From positions 196,111-260,110 of the forward strand of contig CAVQON010000019.1 in NCBI GenBank assembly GCA_963714455.1: a stretch of DNA of 64,000 bases. Direction: 5' to 3'. This DNA comes from CAVQGZ01 sp963714455 (GTDB lineage: Bacteria; Actinomycetota; Actinomycetes; Jiangellales; Jiangellaceae). The translations under genes and the position numbers were made by a program. The notes under the pieces are model-generated. The model was not told the DNA's origin and did no database searches. It saw nothing but the letters and a program-made list of their open reading frames with translations. Each line of letters starts with the position of its first letter. The stretch's first letter is position 1. This document shows positions 17,410-26,919 of this stretch, in pieces.

Positions 17410-19151
17410 GCAGCCTGCGGCTGTGGGCGCCGAACGCACGCCAGGTGCGTCTCGTCCTCGACGACGCGCAGCACGCGATGCAACCCTCTGCCGACGGCTG
17501 GTTCACCTCCGACGTCGTGCCCGATCACGCGGCCACGTACGGGTTCAGCCTCGACGACGGCCCGGTACGACCCGACCCACGGGGACCGTGGTTGCCCGAC
17601 GGGGTGCACTGCCCCGGCCGGTTCTACGACCACGGCCTCTTCGACTGGTCGGACGGGTCGTGGGCGGGACGGCCGTGGGCGTCTGCGGTTGTGTACGAGC
17701 TTCACGTGGGCACCTTCACCCCGGCGGGCACGTTCGACGGCGCGCTGGAGCGGCTGGGCTACCTGCGCGACCTGGGCGTGACGCACGTCGAGCTCATGCC
17801 CGTCTGCGCCTTCGACGGCGTGGCCGGCTGGGGGTACGACGGGGTGGCGCCGTGGTCGGTGCACGAGCCCTACGGCGGCCCGGACGGGCTCAAGAGGTTC
17901 GTCGACGCCGCGCACGCGACCGGGCTCGCCGTGCTGATCGACGTCGTGCACAACCACCTCGGACCCAGCGGCAACTACCTGTCCGACTTCGGCCCCTACT
18001 TCACCGACCGGGTCAGCACCCCGTGGGGTGACGCGGTGAACCTCGACGCGCCCGACTCGGACGAGGTGCGGGCCTACCTGCTCGGCAGCGTCGAAGCCTG
18101 GCTACGGCACTTCCACGTCGACGGGGTGCGCCTCGACGCCGTCCACGAGCTGCACGACACCCGCGCCCTGACACTGCTCGAAGAGCTCACCGCACGGATG
18201 GACGACCTGTCGGCCGAGCTGGGTCGGCCCCTGGTGGCCGTGGCCGAGAGCGACCGCAACGACCCGCGCACGGTGACGCCTCGTAGCGAGCACGGCCTCG
18301 GCATGACGGCCCAGTGGAGCGACGACGTCCACCATGCTCTGCACACGTGGCTGACCGGTGAGGCGCAGGGGTACTACGCCGACTTCGCCGCCGACCCGCC
18401 GGCCGCCCTGGCTGCCGTGTACACGCGGGCCTTCTTCCACGCCGGCACCTACTCCTCGTTTCGTGGTCGGGTGCACGGACGTGACGTCGACGTCGAGCGG
18501 GTTCCCGGCTACCGGTTCGTCGCCTCGCTGCAGACCCACGACCAGGTGGGCAACCGCGCGAACGGTGAGCGGCTCAGCGCCCTGGCACCGCCGGGGCACC
18601 TGGCCGCCGGGGCGGCGCTGCTGCTGCTCGGCCCCTTCGTACCCATGCTGTTCATGGGCGAGGAGTGGGGGGCTGACACGCCGTGGTTGTTCTTCACCTC
18701 CTACCCCGACACAGACCTGGGCGCGGCAGTCACCGCCGGCCGTCGTTCGGAGTTCGGCGAGCACGGATGGTCGGCCGAGGAGGTCCCCGACCCGCAGCAC
18801 CCAGCGACACTCGAGCGCTCCCGGCTGGACTGGTCGCAGGTCGACGAACCCCGACACGCCGCCCTGCTGGACTGGTACCGCACGCTGATCGCGCTGCGCC
18901 ACGAGCACCCCGGTCTTCGTGACCCGTCGCTGGCAGCGGGCTCGATCGAGGTGGACGCCTCGCTGGCGGTGCTGCGTCGACCGGGGTTCACCGTCGTGGC
19001 CTGGATCGGGGACGAGCCAGGCGAGGTCGAGGTGCGTGGGGTCGACGAGGTCGTGGCGGCCTACGGCCAGGGAGAGGCTCGACCCGGCTTCGCCGCCGCC
19101 GACTCGGCGACCCTGGTCATGCCCCCCGGCTCCGTGGCCGTGCTGCGCTGA
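17406..19151 (+). CDS. treZ: Malto-oligosyltrehalose trehalohydrolase
   Basis: The 581-residue GH13 enzyme begins with a short CBM48-type domain (MSSLRLWAPNARQVRLVL). The barrel motifs are VLIDVVHNHLGPSGNYL, GVRLDAVHE (Asp about 243), VAESDRND (Glu about 280) and LQTHDQVGNRA. MLFMGEEWGADTPW is a TreZ landmark. It releases free trehalose from the maltooligosyl-trehalose made by TreY. The start overlaps the treY stop in ATGA. The gene ends 38 bp from the convergent zapE stop. Confidence 0.96.
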   Translation: MSSLRLWAPNARQVRLVLDDAQHAMQPSADGWFTSDVVPDHAATYGFSLDDGPVRPDPRGPWLPDGVHCPGRFYDHGLFDWSDGSWAGRPWASAVVYELHVGTFTPAGTFDGALERLGYLRDLGVTHVELMPVCAFDGVAGWGYDGVAPWSVHEPYGGPDGLKRFVDAAHATGLAVLIDVVHNHLGPSGNYLSDFGPYFTDRVSTPWGDAVNLDAPDSDEVRAYLLGSVEAWLRHFHVDGVRLDAVHELHDTRALTLLEELTARMDDLSAELGRPLVAVAESDRNDPRTVTPRSEHGLGMTAQWSDDVHHALHTWLTGEAQGYYADFAADPPAALAAVYTRAFFHAGTYSSFRGRVHGRDVDVERVPGYRFVASLQTHDQVGNRANGERLSALAPPGHLAAGAALLLLGPFVPMLFMGEEWGADTPWLFFTSYPDTDLGAAVTAGRRSEFGEHGWSAEEVPDPQHPATLERSRLDWSQVDEPRHAALLDWYRTLIALRHEHPGLRDPSLAAGSIEVDASLAVLRRPGFTVVAWIGDEPGEVEVRGVDEVVAAYGQGEARPGFAAADSATLVMPPGSVAVLR

Positions 19152-19189
19152 GGAGCGCGTCGACCCGACGGCTCCTCGGGCCGCAATCG

Positions 19190-20233
19190 TCAGCGCGGGA
19201 TGGCCGCGGGGTCGAGCCCCTCGCCTTCTCGCGCCAGCGACACCAGGCGGGAGATGGCCCGGAAGTACTTCTTGCGGTACCCGCCTGCCAGCATGTCGCC
19301 GGTGAAGACGGCGTCGAACGGGACGCCGCTGGCCAGAACTGGGATGTCACGGTCGTAGAGCCGGTCTGCCAGCACCACCAGCCGTAGCGCGCCTGCCTGG
19401 TCGCCGACCGGCGCCACGTCAGTGAGGTGCACCGCGTCGATCCCGTCGAGCAGCGGCCCGTAGCGCGACGGGTGCACCTGCGACAGGTGCGCGACCAGAC
19501 CGGCGAAGTCGTCCAGGGTCACCTCACCGGGGGACTCCGCGGCGAGGCGCGCCACCTCGTCGGTCGAGTACGGGGGCGGGGCGGCGGGCAGGCCGCGGTG
19601 CCGGTAGTCGTCGCCGTCCACCCGCAGCACGTCGAAGTGGTCGGCGAGGCCCTGGATCTCGCGCAAGAAGTCCTGGGCGGCGAAGCGCCCCTCGCCGAGA
19701 GCGCCGGGCAGGGTGTTGCTGCTCGCCGCCAGCCGCACCCCGTGCTCGACGAGGCGGTTGAGCAGCGTCGACACCAGGACGGTGTCGCCCGGGTCGTCGA
19801 GCTCGAACTCGTCGATGGCCAGCAGCCGGTGCCCCGCCAGCGCCTGGACCGCAGGGCCGAACCCGAGCGCGCCGACCAGGTTGGTCAGCTCGACGAAGGT
19901 GCCGAATGCCTTGGGTGCGGGCGCGACATGCCAGAGGGACGCCAGCAGGTGCGTCTTGCCCACGCCGAACCCGCCGTCGAGGTAGATGCCGGCGCGGCTC
20001 TCCGGCGGTGCGGGGCCACGGCGAAACCAGCTCTTCTTCGATGCCGCAGGTCGCTCGAGACCCGCCGCGAAGGCGTGCAGGGCCGCGAGCGCCGCTGCTT
20101 GGGTCGGCTGGGCAGCATCCGGCTCGTACGTCTCGAAGCGCACCGGAGCGAACCGCGGCGGGGGCACCAGGTCGGCCACGAGCCGGTCGGCCGGCACCTG
20201 CGGGTGGCGGTCGACGAGCCGGCTGACGGTCAC
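19190..20233 (-). CDS. zapE: ZapE/AFG1-family ATPase
   Basis: The 347-residue P-loop protein has Walker A GGFGVGKTHLL (residues 87-94), Walker B LLAIDEFELDD (Asp141-Glu142), a sensor in LAASSNT and the C-terminal GGYRKKYFRAISR. This matches the AFG1/ZapE family, which associates with the division ring in E. coli and with membrane protein quality control in mitochondria. GTG 20233 overlaps the stop of the upstream reductase gene (GTGA), which fixes the start and couples the two genes. The N-terminal PPPRFAPVRFETYEPD is the usual beginning of actinobacterial members. Confidence 0.9.
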   Translation of the reverse strand: MTVSRLVDRHPQVPADRLVADLVPPPRFAPVRFETYEPDAAQPTQAAALAALHAFAAGLERPAASKKSWFRRGPAPPESRAGIYLDGGFGVGKTHLLASLWHVAPAPKAFGTFVELTNLVGALGFGPAVQALAGHRLLAIDEFELDDPGDTVLVSTLLNRLVEHGVRLAASSNTLPGALGEGRFAAQDFLREIQGLADHFDVLRVDGDDYRHRGLPAAPPPYSTDEVARLAAESPGEVTLDDFAGLVAHLSQVHPSRYGPLLDGIDAVHLTDVAPVGDQAGALRLVVLADRLYDRDIPVLASGVPFDAVFTGDMLAGGYRKKYFRAISRLVSLAREGEGLDPAAIPR

Positions 20234-21474
20234 TTGCTGGTGTCGAACGTCATGCCTGCTTGACGCAACCTCTCGACGAGGACGGAACCGAAGGCCACCG
20301 ATGGGGTGAGCACGCCGGCGACGTCGGGCAGGCGGTCGATGTCGCGCACCAGGCACAGGGCGGCCTCACCGAGCATCACGCATGTCGCCGCGTAGCCGGG
20401 GTCGCCCTGGGCAGCGACGGTCTCGACGTACGTGGCGCCGGTCGTCGTTGTGCCATGAATCTGCATCGTGAAGTGACCCTTGCGGCGTGCCTCTTCGTCG
20501 GGGCCCTCCCCAGGCTTCGGCAGAGCCCTGTTCGCCACGGCCGTCGCTGCCTTGCCGGTCACGTCGTTGCTCATCATTGCCCCGAGGCCACCCATGCCGG
20601 CAGCCAGGACCGCGCCCTTCGCAGCGGCGTCCGGACCGGTGCCGAGACCCATCACCTCTTGGTATCGGAACGTTCGCCCGTAGGCGTAGCCGAGCAGCGC
20701 GTTGCTGCGCCGCACGACGCGGGTGTTGATGCCGGACATGAAGAAGGGGCCCACCCACTGGCCGAGCTTCTCGTCGAACGAGGTGCCACGCGGGTCGGAC
20801 TCGTCGCCGAGGTCGGGTTCGGCAGCCCGGTCGGGGCTCAACGAGTAGGGGTCGCGCAGCAGCCCCTTGCGCTCGGGGTCTTTGCGGGCGGCCGTCATCT
20901 CGGCCATGCCGGACGCGAGAGTTCCGCCGCTCAAGCCGCCGCGCATCTTCGTCACGACCAACGTGGTGTCGGTCAGCTCACCCGCGCCGTCCGCAGCGAC
21001 CCGCTGAGCCAGGTCGAACACGCCGAGGTCAGACGGGATGGAGTCGAACCCGCAGGAGTGCACGATGCGCGCGCCGCTGGCGGCGGCCATGGCGTGGTAC
21101 GAGGCGATGCTGTCGTGCATGAACAGCACCTCGCCGGTCAGGTCGACGTAGTGGGTACCGGTGCTCGCGCACGCCTGCACCAGCGGCAACCCGTACTGCG
21201 CGTAGGGCCCGACCGCCGAGATCACCACCGCGGTGCGTCCGGCCATGTCCGCGAGCGAGTCGGCGTCGCCGGCGTCCGCCACGATCAACGGCCAGTCCAC
21301 GGCCACCGGCCCCAGCCCGTCTCGCACCGCTCGCACCTTGTCCAGCGACCGTCCGGCAAGCCCGATCGAGACCCCGTCGATGTCGGCTCCGGCCAGGTAC
21401 TCCGCGACCAGTCGTCCGGTGAATCCGGTCGCGCCGTAGAGAACGATGTCGAGGTCTGGGGTCTGCTCGGTCAT
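20230..21474 (-). CDS. Saccharopine-dehydrogenase-like NAD(P)-dependent reductase
   Basis: The 414-residue protein opens with the Rossmann motif IVLYGATGFTGRLVAEYL, followed by SAVGPYAQYGLPLVQACA and the THYVDLTGE block. These are the hallmarks of the saccharopine-dehydrogenase NADP-binding/trans-acting enoyl reductase family. Mycobacterial relatives act in polyketide or lipid reduction, and others have unknown substrates. Two hydrophobic stretches rich in Gly-Ala-Met occur after residue 260. It is the first gene of a two-gene unit with zapE and is divergent from the RibD-like reductase. The real substrate cannot be read from the sequence. Confidence 0.85.
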   Translation of the reverse strand: MTEQTPDLDIVLYGATGFTGRLVAEYLAGADIDGVSIGLAGRSLDKVRAVRDGLGPVAVDWPLIVADAGDADSLADMAGRTAVVISAVGPYAQYGLPLVQACASTGTHYVDLTGEVLFMHDSIASYHAMAAASGARIVHSCGFDSIPSDLGVFDLAQRVAADGAGELTDTTLVVTKMRGGLSGGTLASGMAEMTAARKDPERKGLLRDPYSLSPDRAAEPDLGDESDPRGTSFDEKLGQWVGPFFMSGINTRVVRRSNALLGYAYGRTFRYQEVMGLGTGPDAAAKGAVLAAGMGGLGAMMSNDVTGKAATAVANRALPKPGEGPDEEARRKGHFTMQIHGTTTTGATYVETVAAQGDPGYAATCVMLGEAALCLVRDIDRLPDVAGVLTPSVAFGSVLVERLRQAGMTFDTSK

Positions 21475-21538
21475 GTCGTCGCACGCTACCGGTCGCTGAT
21501 GTCTGACGCGCCGGGGCCGGTCGTGGTGGGATGGGCAC

Positions 21539-22288
21539 GTGCAGAACTTGTTCCCACCCTCCGCGGTGGCCGAGGTGTCGACCGAGGCGGTCTTCGACGG
21601 TTACGCGTACCCGGCGCTGGCAGGTGGCCGCTGGTGGCTTCGGGCCAACATGCTCAGCTCGGTCGACGGCGCCGTGACGGGCGCGGACGGGCGCTCCGGC
21701 AGCCTGTCCACCGACACCGACCGAGCACTGCTGCGCCATCTGCGCGGGCTGTGCGACGCAATCCTCGTGGGCGCGGGGACGGCCCGCACCGAGGACTACG
21801 GACCACCGACGGTGGACGAGCCGACCCGTGCCGTGCGCGAGGCGGCGGGACAGGCCGACCGGCCGCGCCTCGTCGTCGTCAGCCGCTCGCTCTCTCTCGA
21901 CCCGGCAGCGCGGCTGTTCTCCGGGCCCGACAGGGTGATCGTGGTGACCAGTCGGGCCGCGGACTGGAACGCGGTCGAGCGCATCGGACAGGTCGCCGAC
22001 GTGGTTCGGGCCGGTGATGACGCGGTCGACCTGGCCGACCTGCTCGGCGTCCTCGCCGACCAGGGCCTGCGCCGACTGCTCTGCGAGGGCGGCCCGTCGC
22101 TGCTCGCCGATCTCGTCGCCGGTCGGTTGCTGGACGAGCTGTGCCTGACGACGGTGCCGACGCTGGTGGGCGGAGGCGCCCCGCGCATCGTCGCCGGGGC
22201 GTCGCCCGACCCTCGCTTCGACCTCGACCTGGCGTCCATGGCCTCCGACCCCGACGGGACGTTGTTCAGCCGCTGGGTACGCGGCTGA
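21539..22288 (+). CDS. Pyrimidine reductase family protein (RibD C-terminal domain)
   Basis: The 249-residue protein consists of a single RibD C-terminal (dihydrofolate-reductase-like) domain. Motifs are LRANMLSSVDGAVTG, GLCDAILVGAGTARTEDYGPP and the nucleotide-binding LLCEGGPSLLADL, ending in TLVGGGAPRIVAG. Homologues reduce the ribosyl group of the riboflavin precursor, but many stand-alone actinobacterial copies lack a deaminase partner and have unknown roles. No deaminase or rib genes are present here. The GTG at 21539 has no strong ribosome site. Confidence 0.85.
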   Translation: MQNLFPPSAVAEVSTEAVFDGYAYPALAGGRWWLRANMLSSVDGAVTGADGRSGSLSTDTDRALLRHLRGLCDAILVGAGTARTEDYGPPTVDEPTRAVREAAGQADRPRLVVVSRSLSLDPAARLFSGPDRVIVVTSRAADWNAVERIGQVADVVRAGDDAVDLADLLGVLADQGLRRLLCEGGPSLLADLVAGRLLDELCLTTVPTLVGGGAPRIVAGASPDPRFDLDLASMASDPDGTLFSRWVRG

Positions 22289-22421
22289 CCCTCAGTCGCG
22301 GACAGATGGCCCGGCGTCCACGACTTCTCCCGGGACACTGTCGCCCTGAGCAACGTCTCCGCCACGTGGACCGTGCTCGTCGTGACTCTGCTTCTCTCAG
22401 GATCCGGCGTCCGGCGCCTCC

Positions 22422-23195
22422 TTACGACGCGCCACCTGACGACTCAGGGTGGGCCCCGACTCGTCGTAGCCAGGCGTCGATCTCGGTCGCGATCTCGTCG
22501 AAGGCGGGCTCTTCGTAGAAGGCGTGGCCGATGGCGCGTTCGATGTAGTCCGCCACCAGGTCGTCGGCCAGGCGTCGTACCGAGGCGGCTGGGGCAAGGC
22601 TGTCCAGCGTCCCGCCGAGCACGAGGGTGGGCTGGTCGGCGGGTGACTGCGCAGAGGCGTCGCCGACCAGCAGCTGGGCGAGGACGAGCCAGGACTCGCT
22701 CACCCGGTGCCCGAGCGAGCGGCGCACGACGTCGCGCGAGGCGTCCGGCGTGAAGAGCCCGGCGGGCGGGCCCAGCGGGATCAGGCGTGCCAGGGGGGCT
22801 GCGGTGGCCAGAGTGGCGAACTTGAGCGCGGTGAGGGGGTCGTTCACGCCCGTGCGGAGCAGGTGCGGGGCAAGCCCGTACGGCGTTGCCGGCGTCAGGA
22901 GCACGGTCGCGGGCAGCGGCGTCCGTCGGCTGACTCTCAGCGTGGCAAGTCCGCCGAGGGAGTGACCGACGACGACAGGGGGCTGCCGGCACGCGCCGAC
23001 CGCGTCGTCCAGTACCGCGTCGATGGCGGCCAGGCCCCCACGATCGAGCTGGGGGACGCGCCGCGCCCTGGCAGGTAGTCGCACGACCCGGGGGTCCCAC
23101 CCGTGCGCATCGAACCACGACGCCAGGGGCCCGAAGTCGTCGCCGCTGCTGAAGGCGCCGGGAACCACGAGCATCGGCATCCGCTCGTGGCCCAC
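22422..23195 (-). CDS. Alpha/beta hydrolase
   Basis: The 257-residue alpha/beta hydrolase has the nucleophile elbow VVGHSLGGLATL, an early oxyanion-type VVPGAFSSGDDFG, a late acid in LGGTLDSLAP and the catalytic His in AIGHAFYEEP. It has no signal peptide, so a cytosolic esterase or lipase role is likely; the substrate is unknown. GTG 23195 was chosen because TAGCAT lies 7 nt upstream, while ATG 23180 is an alternative. It follows the thioredoxin/DsbD fusion gene by 10 bp. Confidence 0.82.
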   Translation of the reverse strand: MGHERMPMLVVPGAFSSGDDFGPLASWFDAHGWDPRVVRLPARARRVPQLDRGGLAAIDAVLDDAVGACRQPPVVVGHSLGGLATLRVSRRTPLPATVLLTPATPYGLAPHLLRTGVNDPLTALKFATLATAAPLARLIPLGPPAGLFTPDASRDVVRRSLGHRVSESWLVLAQLLVGDASAQSPADQPTLVLGGTLDSLAPAASVRRLADDLVADYIERAIGHAFYEEPAFDEIATEIDAWLRRVGAHPESSGGAS

Positions 23196-23202
23196 CGGCG
23201 CG

Positions 23203-23208
23203 ATGCTA
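23203..23208 (-). promoter_or_regulatory. -10 box TAGCAT overlapping the upstream stop codon
   Basis: The TAG stop of the thioredoxin/DsbD fusion gene (23206-23208) is the first half of TAGCAT. GTG 23195 follows after 7 nt, as for leaderless starts. Confidence 0.45.
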
Positions 23209-24567
23209 GGCGCCGTGCGCGGTCGTGGCGCGCCGGCTGCGTCCGCTCGATCGTGCGCGCTCCCAGGCAAGCCGCCCCCACCAGAGCAGGACGCCCAGGG
23301 CAGCCGCAGCGGCGAACACGGCGAGGGTGCCGGGCAGCGTCTGCATCGCGCCGGGTGCCACGAGCATCGCCGCGGCGAGCGTCACCAGCACCGAGCCCGA
23401 CACGATCTTCAACGCCTGGCCATGGCGCTGCTGCAGCTTCGCCGAGCGCAACGTCACCACCGCCGCGGCGAAGACCACCAGCTCGTCGAGCAGGAACACC
23501 GCCATGTAGACGCCGAACAACGCCACCGAGGTGCCGGTGCTCACGCCCTCCGCGGCCAGCAGGCTCGCCCACAGCAGCGGCAGCCCGGCGGTGCACGGTG
23601 TCTCCAGCAGCGAGACACCGACCGCGAGCACGACGGTTCCACCGACGACGGCGAGCACGCCGCGGTCGTCGCCGGCAACCGCCCGCATGCGCGAGAAGAG
23701 CCCCGGTCGACGGTGCGTAGAGATGGACAGGCTCGGACCGGTACCGGGCCGCAGGCCGTCCTTGATCTGCAGCACCCCGAAGGTCAGGGCGACCGCCGCG
23801 ACAGCGGCCCGGATCCAGGTCATCGCGTCCAGCACCGTCAGCACGCTGTACACACCGGCGACGTAGACGGCGTACATGCCTGCGGTCACCGTGAGGAACA
23901 CGGCGCCGACCAGGGCGACCCGCCGACGTGAGCCACTGTGCAGCACGATCGCCAGCAGCATCGACAGCACCCACAGCGAGCAGGGGTTGATGCCGTCGAC
24001 GAAGCCGATGAGCACCGTCGAGACCAGCAGCGACGAGCCGGCCAGGTCGACGTCACCGAGCAGCGGGACATCGACCACTGTCCCGGCGAGGCCCGGCAAC
24101 GATGGTCGCGGGGCGGAGGCGCCCGCCTCGGAGTCAGCCTGCGCACCGACCGCGACGATGGCCGCCTCGATCTGGGCCGGTGTGCCTGCGCCGAACCCGA
24201 CGAGCACCCGGTGACCCTGGGGACCCTCGACGACCGTGACCGGCACCGGGCCCGCCTCGAACCCGTACTGCGCGGCCGCGTCGACCATCAACGCCCGGTT
24301 CGCCTCGTTCGCCCACACCTCGTAGGCGCGCATAGCGACGTCAGGACGGGCTGGCGCAAGCTCGTCCACCAGGTAGGCGATCTCGGCGGCGCAGTGCGGG
24401 CAGCCGTCCCCGTGGAACAGGGTGAGGGTGACTCCGCTATCGGGGTCGGCCCCGGGCGACCGAGTCGAGTCGGCTACCGACTCCCCCACGAACCCGCCGA
24501 GGACGACGAGCGCTGCGATCAACAGTGCCAGCAGGCGCCAACCGACACGTCGGCGCGGAGCAGCCAC
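23206..24567 (-). CDS. Thioredoxin-domain/DsbD (CcdA-like) membrane fusion
   Basis: The 453-residue protein has an N-terminal signal anchor (residues 10-30), then an extracytoplasmic thioredoxin-fold domain with CPHC (Cys56-Cys59). A DsbD/CcdA-type membrane domain of six or more helices follows. Its two transport cysteines lie in GINPCSLW (Cys196) and LETPCTAGLP (Cys325). It probably carries electrons from cytosolic thioredoxin across the membrane to its own thioredoxin domain. The thioredoxin domain is at the N-terminus, the reverse of classical DsbD, where it is C-terminal. An approximately 85-residue cytosolic loop (about 268-305) separates helices. Confidence 0.85.
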   Translation of the reverse strand: MAAPRRRVGWRLLALLIAALVVLGGFVGESVADSTRSPGADPDSGVTLTLFHGDGCPHCAAEIAYLVDELAPARPDVAMRAYEVWANEANRALMVDAAAQYGFEAGPVPVTVVEGPQGHRVLVGFGAGTPAQIEAAIVAVGAQADSEAGASAPRPSLPGLAGTVVDVPLLGDVDLAGSSLLVSTVLIGFVDGINPCSLWVLSMLLAIVLHSGSRRRVALVGAVFLTVTAGMYAVYVAGVYSVLTVLDAMTWIRAAVAAVALTFGVLQIKDGLRPGTGPSLSISTHRRPGLFSRMRAVAGDDRGVLAVVGGTVVLAVGVSLLETPCTAGLPLLWASLLAAEGVSTGTSVALFGVYMAVFLLDELVVFAAAVVTLRSAKLQQRHGQALKIVSGSVLVTLAAAMLVAPGAMQTLPGTLAVFAAAAALGVLLWWGRLAWERARSSGRSRRATTAHGA

Positions 24568-24621
24568 GTCTGCAGCATGCGCTGCTTGGAACCATTCCCG
24601 ACAGGGCCGGGAGTCCCGACG

Positions 24622-25770
24622 TCAGCCCACCGGCACCGGATCGGTCACGTCCGCCAAGAACGCACTGACGGCTGCCTCGTAGCGACCCGGGGCGGTGTTC
24701 CACGAACGGGTGTGGCCGGCCTCGTCGACCTGCTCCAGGGTGACGATGTCGGGACGCAGAGCGGCCAGGTCGCGACTGGGCTCCCACGGCACGTAGGCGT
24801 CGTCGGGGCCGTGGAAGATCAGGATCGGCACGTCCAGCTCGTCGGAGCGCGCGATCCAGTCGAAGTCGTCCAGGTCGATGTTCAGCCGCAGCTCGGTCAC
24901 GCCACCCCCGGCCCAGGCGATCACTGTCGGCAGGCCGCGCAGCCCGGCCTGGAACGCCAGCGTGGAGCCCCACGAGACCACCGGCCCGTCGAGCACCATG
25001 CCCACGATCCGGTCGCGGTCATCGGCGCGGGCCAGCGCCTGGAACGACACCTGAGCCCCGTAGGAGAACCCGTAGAGCACGAACCGCTTCGCCCCGCGCT
25101 CGCTCGCCCACTCCATCGCGGCCTGGACGTCGCGCCACTCCGTGTCGCCGAGACGCAGCAGGTTGTCGGTGGTCGGCACACCGATGTCGTTGCGGTACCG
25201 GATGACCAGGGTGGGCGTCCCCGCGTCGACGAGCGTGGGCAGCACCCGCAGCGCCTCCTCGCGGTCGCCGTTGATGCCGTGCACGGCGATCACCCAGGTG
25301 TCGCTGCTACCCGGCAGGTACCACGAGGGCAGGTCGCCGACGTCCGAGCGTGGGGTGACCTCGCGATACTCCAGCCCGCGCTCGGCGGGCGTGCCTTCGA
25401 AGAACCACGAGTACCACGCGGCGTCGAGGGGGACGGTGAGGTCGCCGCGGGTCACGTCGGCCACCTCGTAGGTGATCGTCCCGGCGTCGATCTCCCCGCT
25501 GGTCGCGACCCGCTCCCCCAGCACCGCGTGCCCGGAGTCCCACAGCAGCGCGTTGCGACCGGCCAGGTCGGTGTCGCCGTCCCAGGTCAGCTCGACCGTG
25601 CCGTCCTCGGCTGCGCTCACCTGCTTGTCGAAGGTCGACCACGGCTCGGCCGGCGTGGTGAGCAGCGTCGAGAAGTAGAAGCCGGCGCCGGCCAGAGCGA
25701 CGACCAGCAGGGTCGCCACGACGAGTGTCCAGCCAAGGATCTTCCACGCCATGCCCGGTGATCGTGCCAT
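24622..25770 (-). CDS. Membrane-anchored alpha/beta hydrolase
   Basis: The 382-residue protein has one N-terminal membrane segment (about residues 10-35) and then an extracytoplasmic domain. The hydrolase fold starts near residue 165 with VIAVHGINGDREEALRV. The nucleophile elbow is YGFSYGAQVSF, the acid lies in IFHGPDDAYVPWE and the His in VDEAGHTRSW. Such alpha/beta hydrolases with an N-terminal anchor are common in actinobacteria and act on unknown esters or amides. ATG 25770 was chosen; ATG 25752 would shorten it by six residues. It is divergent from the DNA ligase, with only 15 bp between starts. Confidence 0.83.
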   Translation of the reverse strand: MARSPGMAWKILGWTLVVATLLVVALAGAGFYFSTLLTTPAEPWSTFDKQVSAAEDGTVELTWDGDTDLAGRNALLWDSGHAVLGERVATSGEIDAGTITYEVADVTRGDLTVPLDAAWYSWFFEGTPAERGLEYREVTPRSDVGDLPSWYLPGSSDTWVIAVHGINGDREEALRVLPTLVDAGTPTLVIRYRNDIGVPTTDNLLRLGDTEWRDVQAAMEWASERGAKRFVLYGFSYGAQVSFQALARADDRDRIVGMVLDGPVVSWGSTLAFQAGLRGLPTVIAWAGGGVTELRLNIDLDDFDWIARSDELDVPILIFHGPDDAYVPWEPSRDLAALRPDIVTLEQVDEAGHTRSWNTAPGRYEAAVSAFLADVTDPVPVG

Positions 25771-25785
25771 GGCACCATCACCCTC

Positions 25786-26919
25786 ATGCACCTCCCTGTG
25801 CAACCGCCGGTCAAGCCGATGCTCGCCAAAGCAGGTTCGACCATGCCCGACCCTGCCGACTTCGCGGCCGGGCTGGCCTTCGAGCCGAAGTGGGACGGCT
25901 TTCGCTGCCTGGTGTTCCGCGACGGTGACGAGATCGAGCTCGGCAGCCGCACGACCAAGCCGATGGGTCGCTACTTCCCTGAGGTGCTCGCCGCCCTCAA
26001 GGACCAGCTTCCCCGCCGATGCGTGCTGGACGGCGAGATCGTGGTGGCCGTCGACGGCCGGCTGAGCTTTCCGCTGCTGCAGAACCGGCTGCACCCGGCC
26101 AAGAGCCGCGTCGACATGCTCGCCGCGACCCAGCCGGCCGACTTCATCGCCTTCGACCTGCTCGCTCTCGACGACGAGTCGTTCATGCAGGAACCGTTCG
26201 CGCGGCGACGGGCCACGCTCGAGCGCGTCCTGGCCGACGTGCACCCACCGATCCACCTGACACCGATCACCCATGACCCCGCGATCGCCCGGCACTGGTT
26301 CGACGTGGTCGAGGGCGCGGGCCTGGACGGCGTGGTCGCCAAGCCGCTGGACGCGCCCTACCGGCCGGACGTGCGCACCATGATCAAGGTCAAGCACGCT
26401 CGCACCGCCGACGTCGTCGTCGCCGGCTACCGGCTGCACAAGGCGTCGACGCCCGAGCGTCCGCTGCTCGGCTCGCTGCTGCTCGGCCTCTACGACGAGG
26501 CGGGCACCTTGCAGCACATCGGCGTCGCCGCCTCGTTCCCGATGACTCGCCGTGCCGAGCTGCACGACCAGCTGCAGCCGCTGGTCGCCGACGTGGCCGA
26601 GCACCCGTGGGGCGGCTGGGCCGATGCGCAGGCCGGTGACCGGCGTCCTGGGACGACCTCGCGGTGGAACGCCGACAAAGACCTCTCGTTCGTGGCTCTG
26701 CGGCCCGACCTCGTGGCCGAGGTCGCCTACGACGCGATGGAGGGCACGCGGTTTCGGCACACCGCCCAGCTACGCCGCTGGCGAGCGGACCGCGACCCGC
26801 GCTCGTGCACGTACGAGCAGCTCGAACGACCCATCTCCGTCCCGTTGGAGGCGGTGCTGGATGGCATGGCCGGCGCAGAGCAAGATGGAGCCAGCAGCCC
26901 GACCGAGGAGCGCCCATGA
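25786..26919 (+). CDS. ATP-dependent DNA ligase (LigC type)
   Basis: The 377-residue enzyme carries the adenylation motif EPKWDGFR with catalytic Lys35, motif III GEIVVA, motif IV DGVVAKPL, motif V MIKVKHARTADVVVAGY and a C-terminal OB-fold region. It is a stand-alone ATP-dependent ligase of the actinobacterial LigC group. It seals nicks using ATP and may act in excision repair or back up end-joining. No Ku gene is in the window, but a LigD-type polymerase lies at 38.4-39.5 kb. It overlaps the following USP-like gene by ATGA. Confidence 0.92.
   Translation: MHLPVQPPVKPMLAKAGSTMPDPADFAAGLAFEPKWDGFRCLVFRDGDEIELGSRTTKPMGRYFPEVLAALKDQLPRRCVLDGEIVVAVDGRLSFPLLQNRLHPAKSRVDMLAATQPADFIAFDLLALDDESFMQEPFARRRATLERVLADVHPPIHLTPITHDPAIARHWFDVVEGAGLDGVVAKPLDAPYRPDVRTMIKVKHARTADVVVAGYRLHKASTPERPLLGSLLLGLYDEAGTLQHIGVAASFPMTRRAELHDQLQPLVADVAEHPWGGWADAQAGDRRPGTTSRWNADKDLSFVALRPDLVAEVAYDAMEGTRFRHTAQLRRWRADRDPRSCTYEQLERPISVPLEAVLDGMAGAEQDGASSPTEERP

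Noticed and set aside
25771..26760. N-terminal extension of the membrane-anchored hydrolase across the ligase gene
   Set aside because: The extension is the antisense of the ligase and has no coding character; ATG 25770 begins the membrane anchor.
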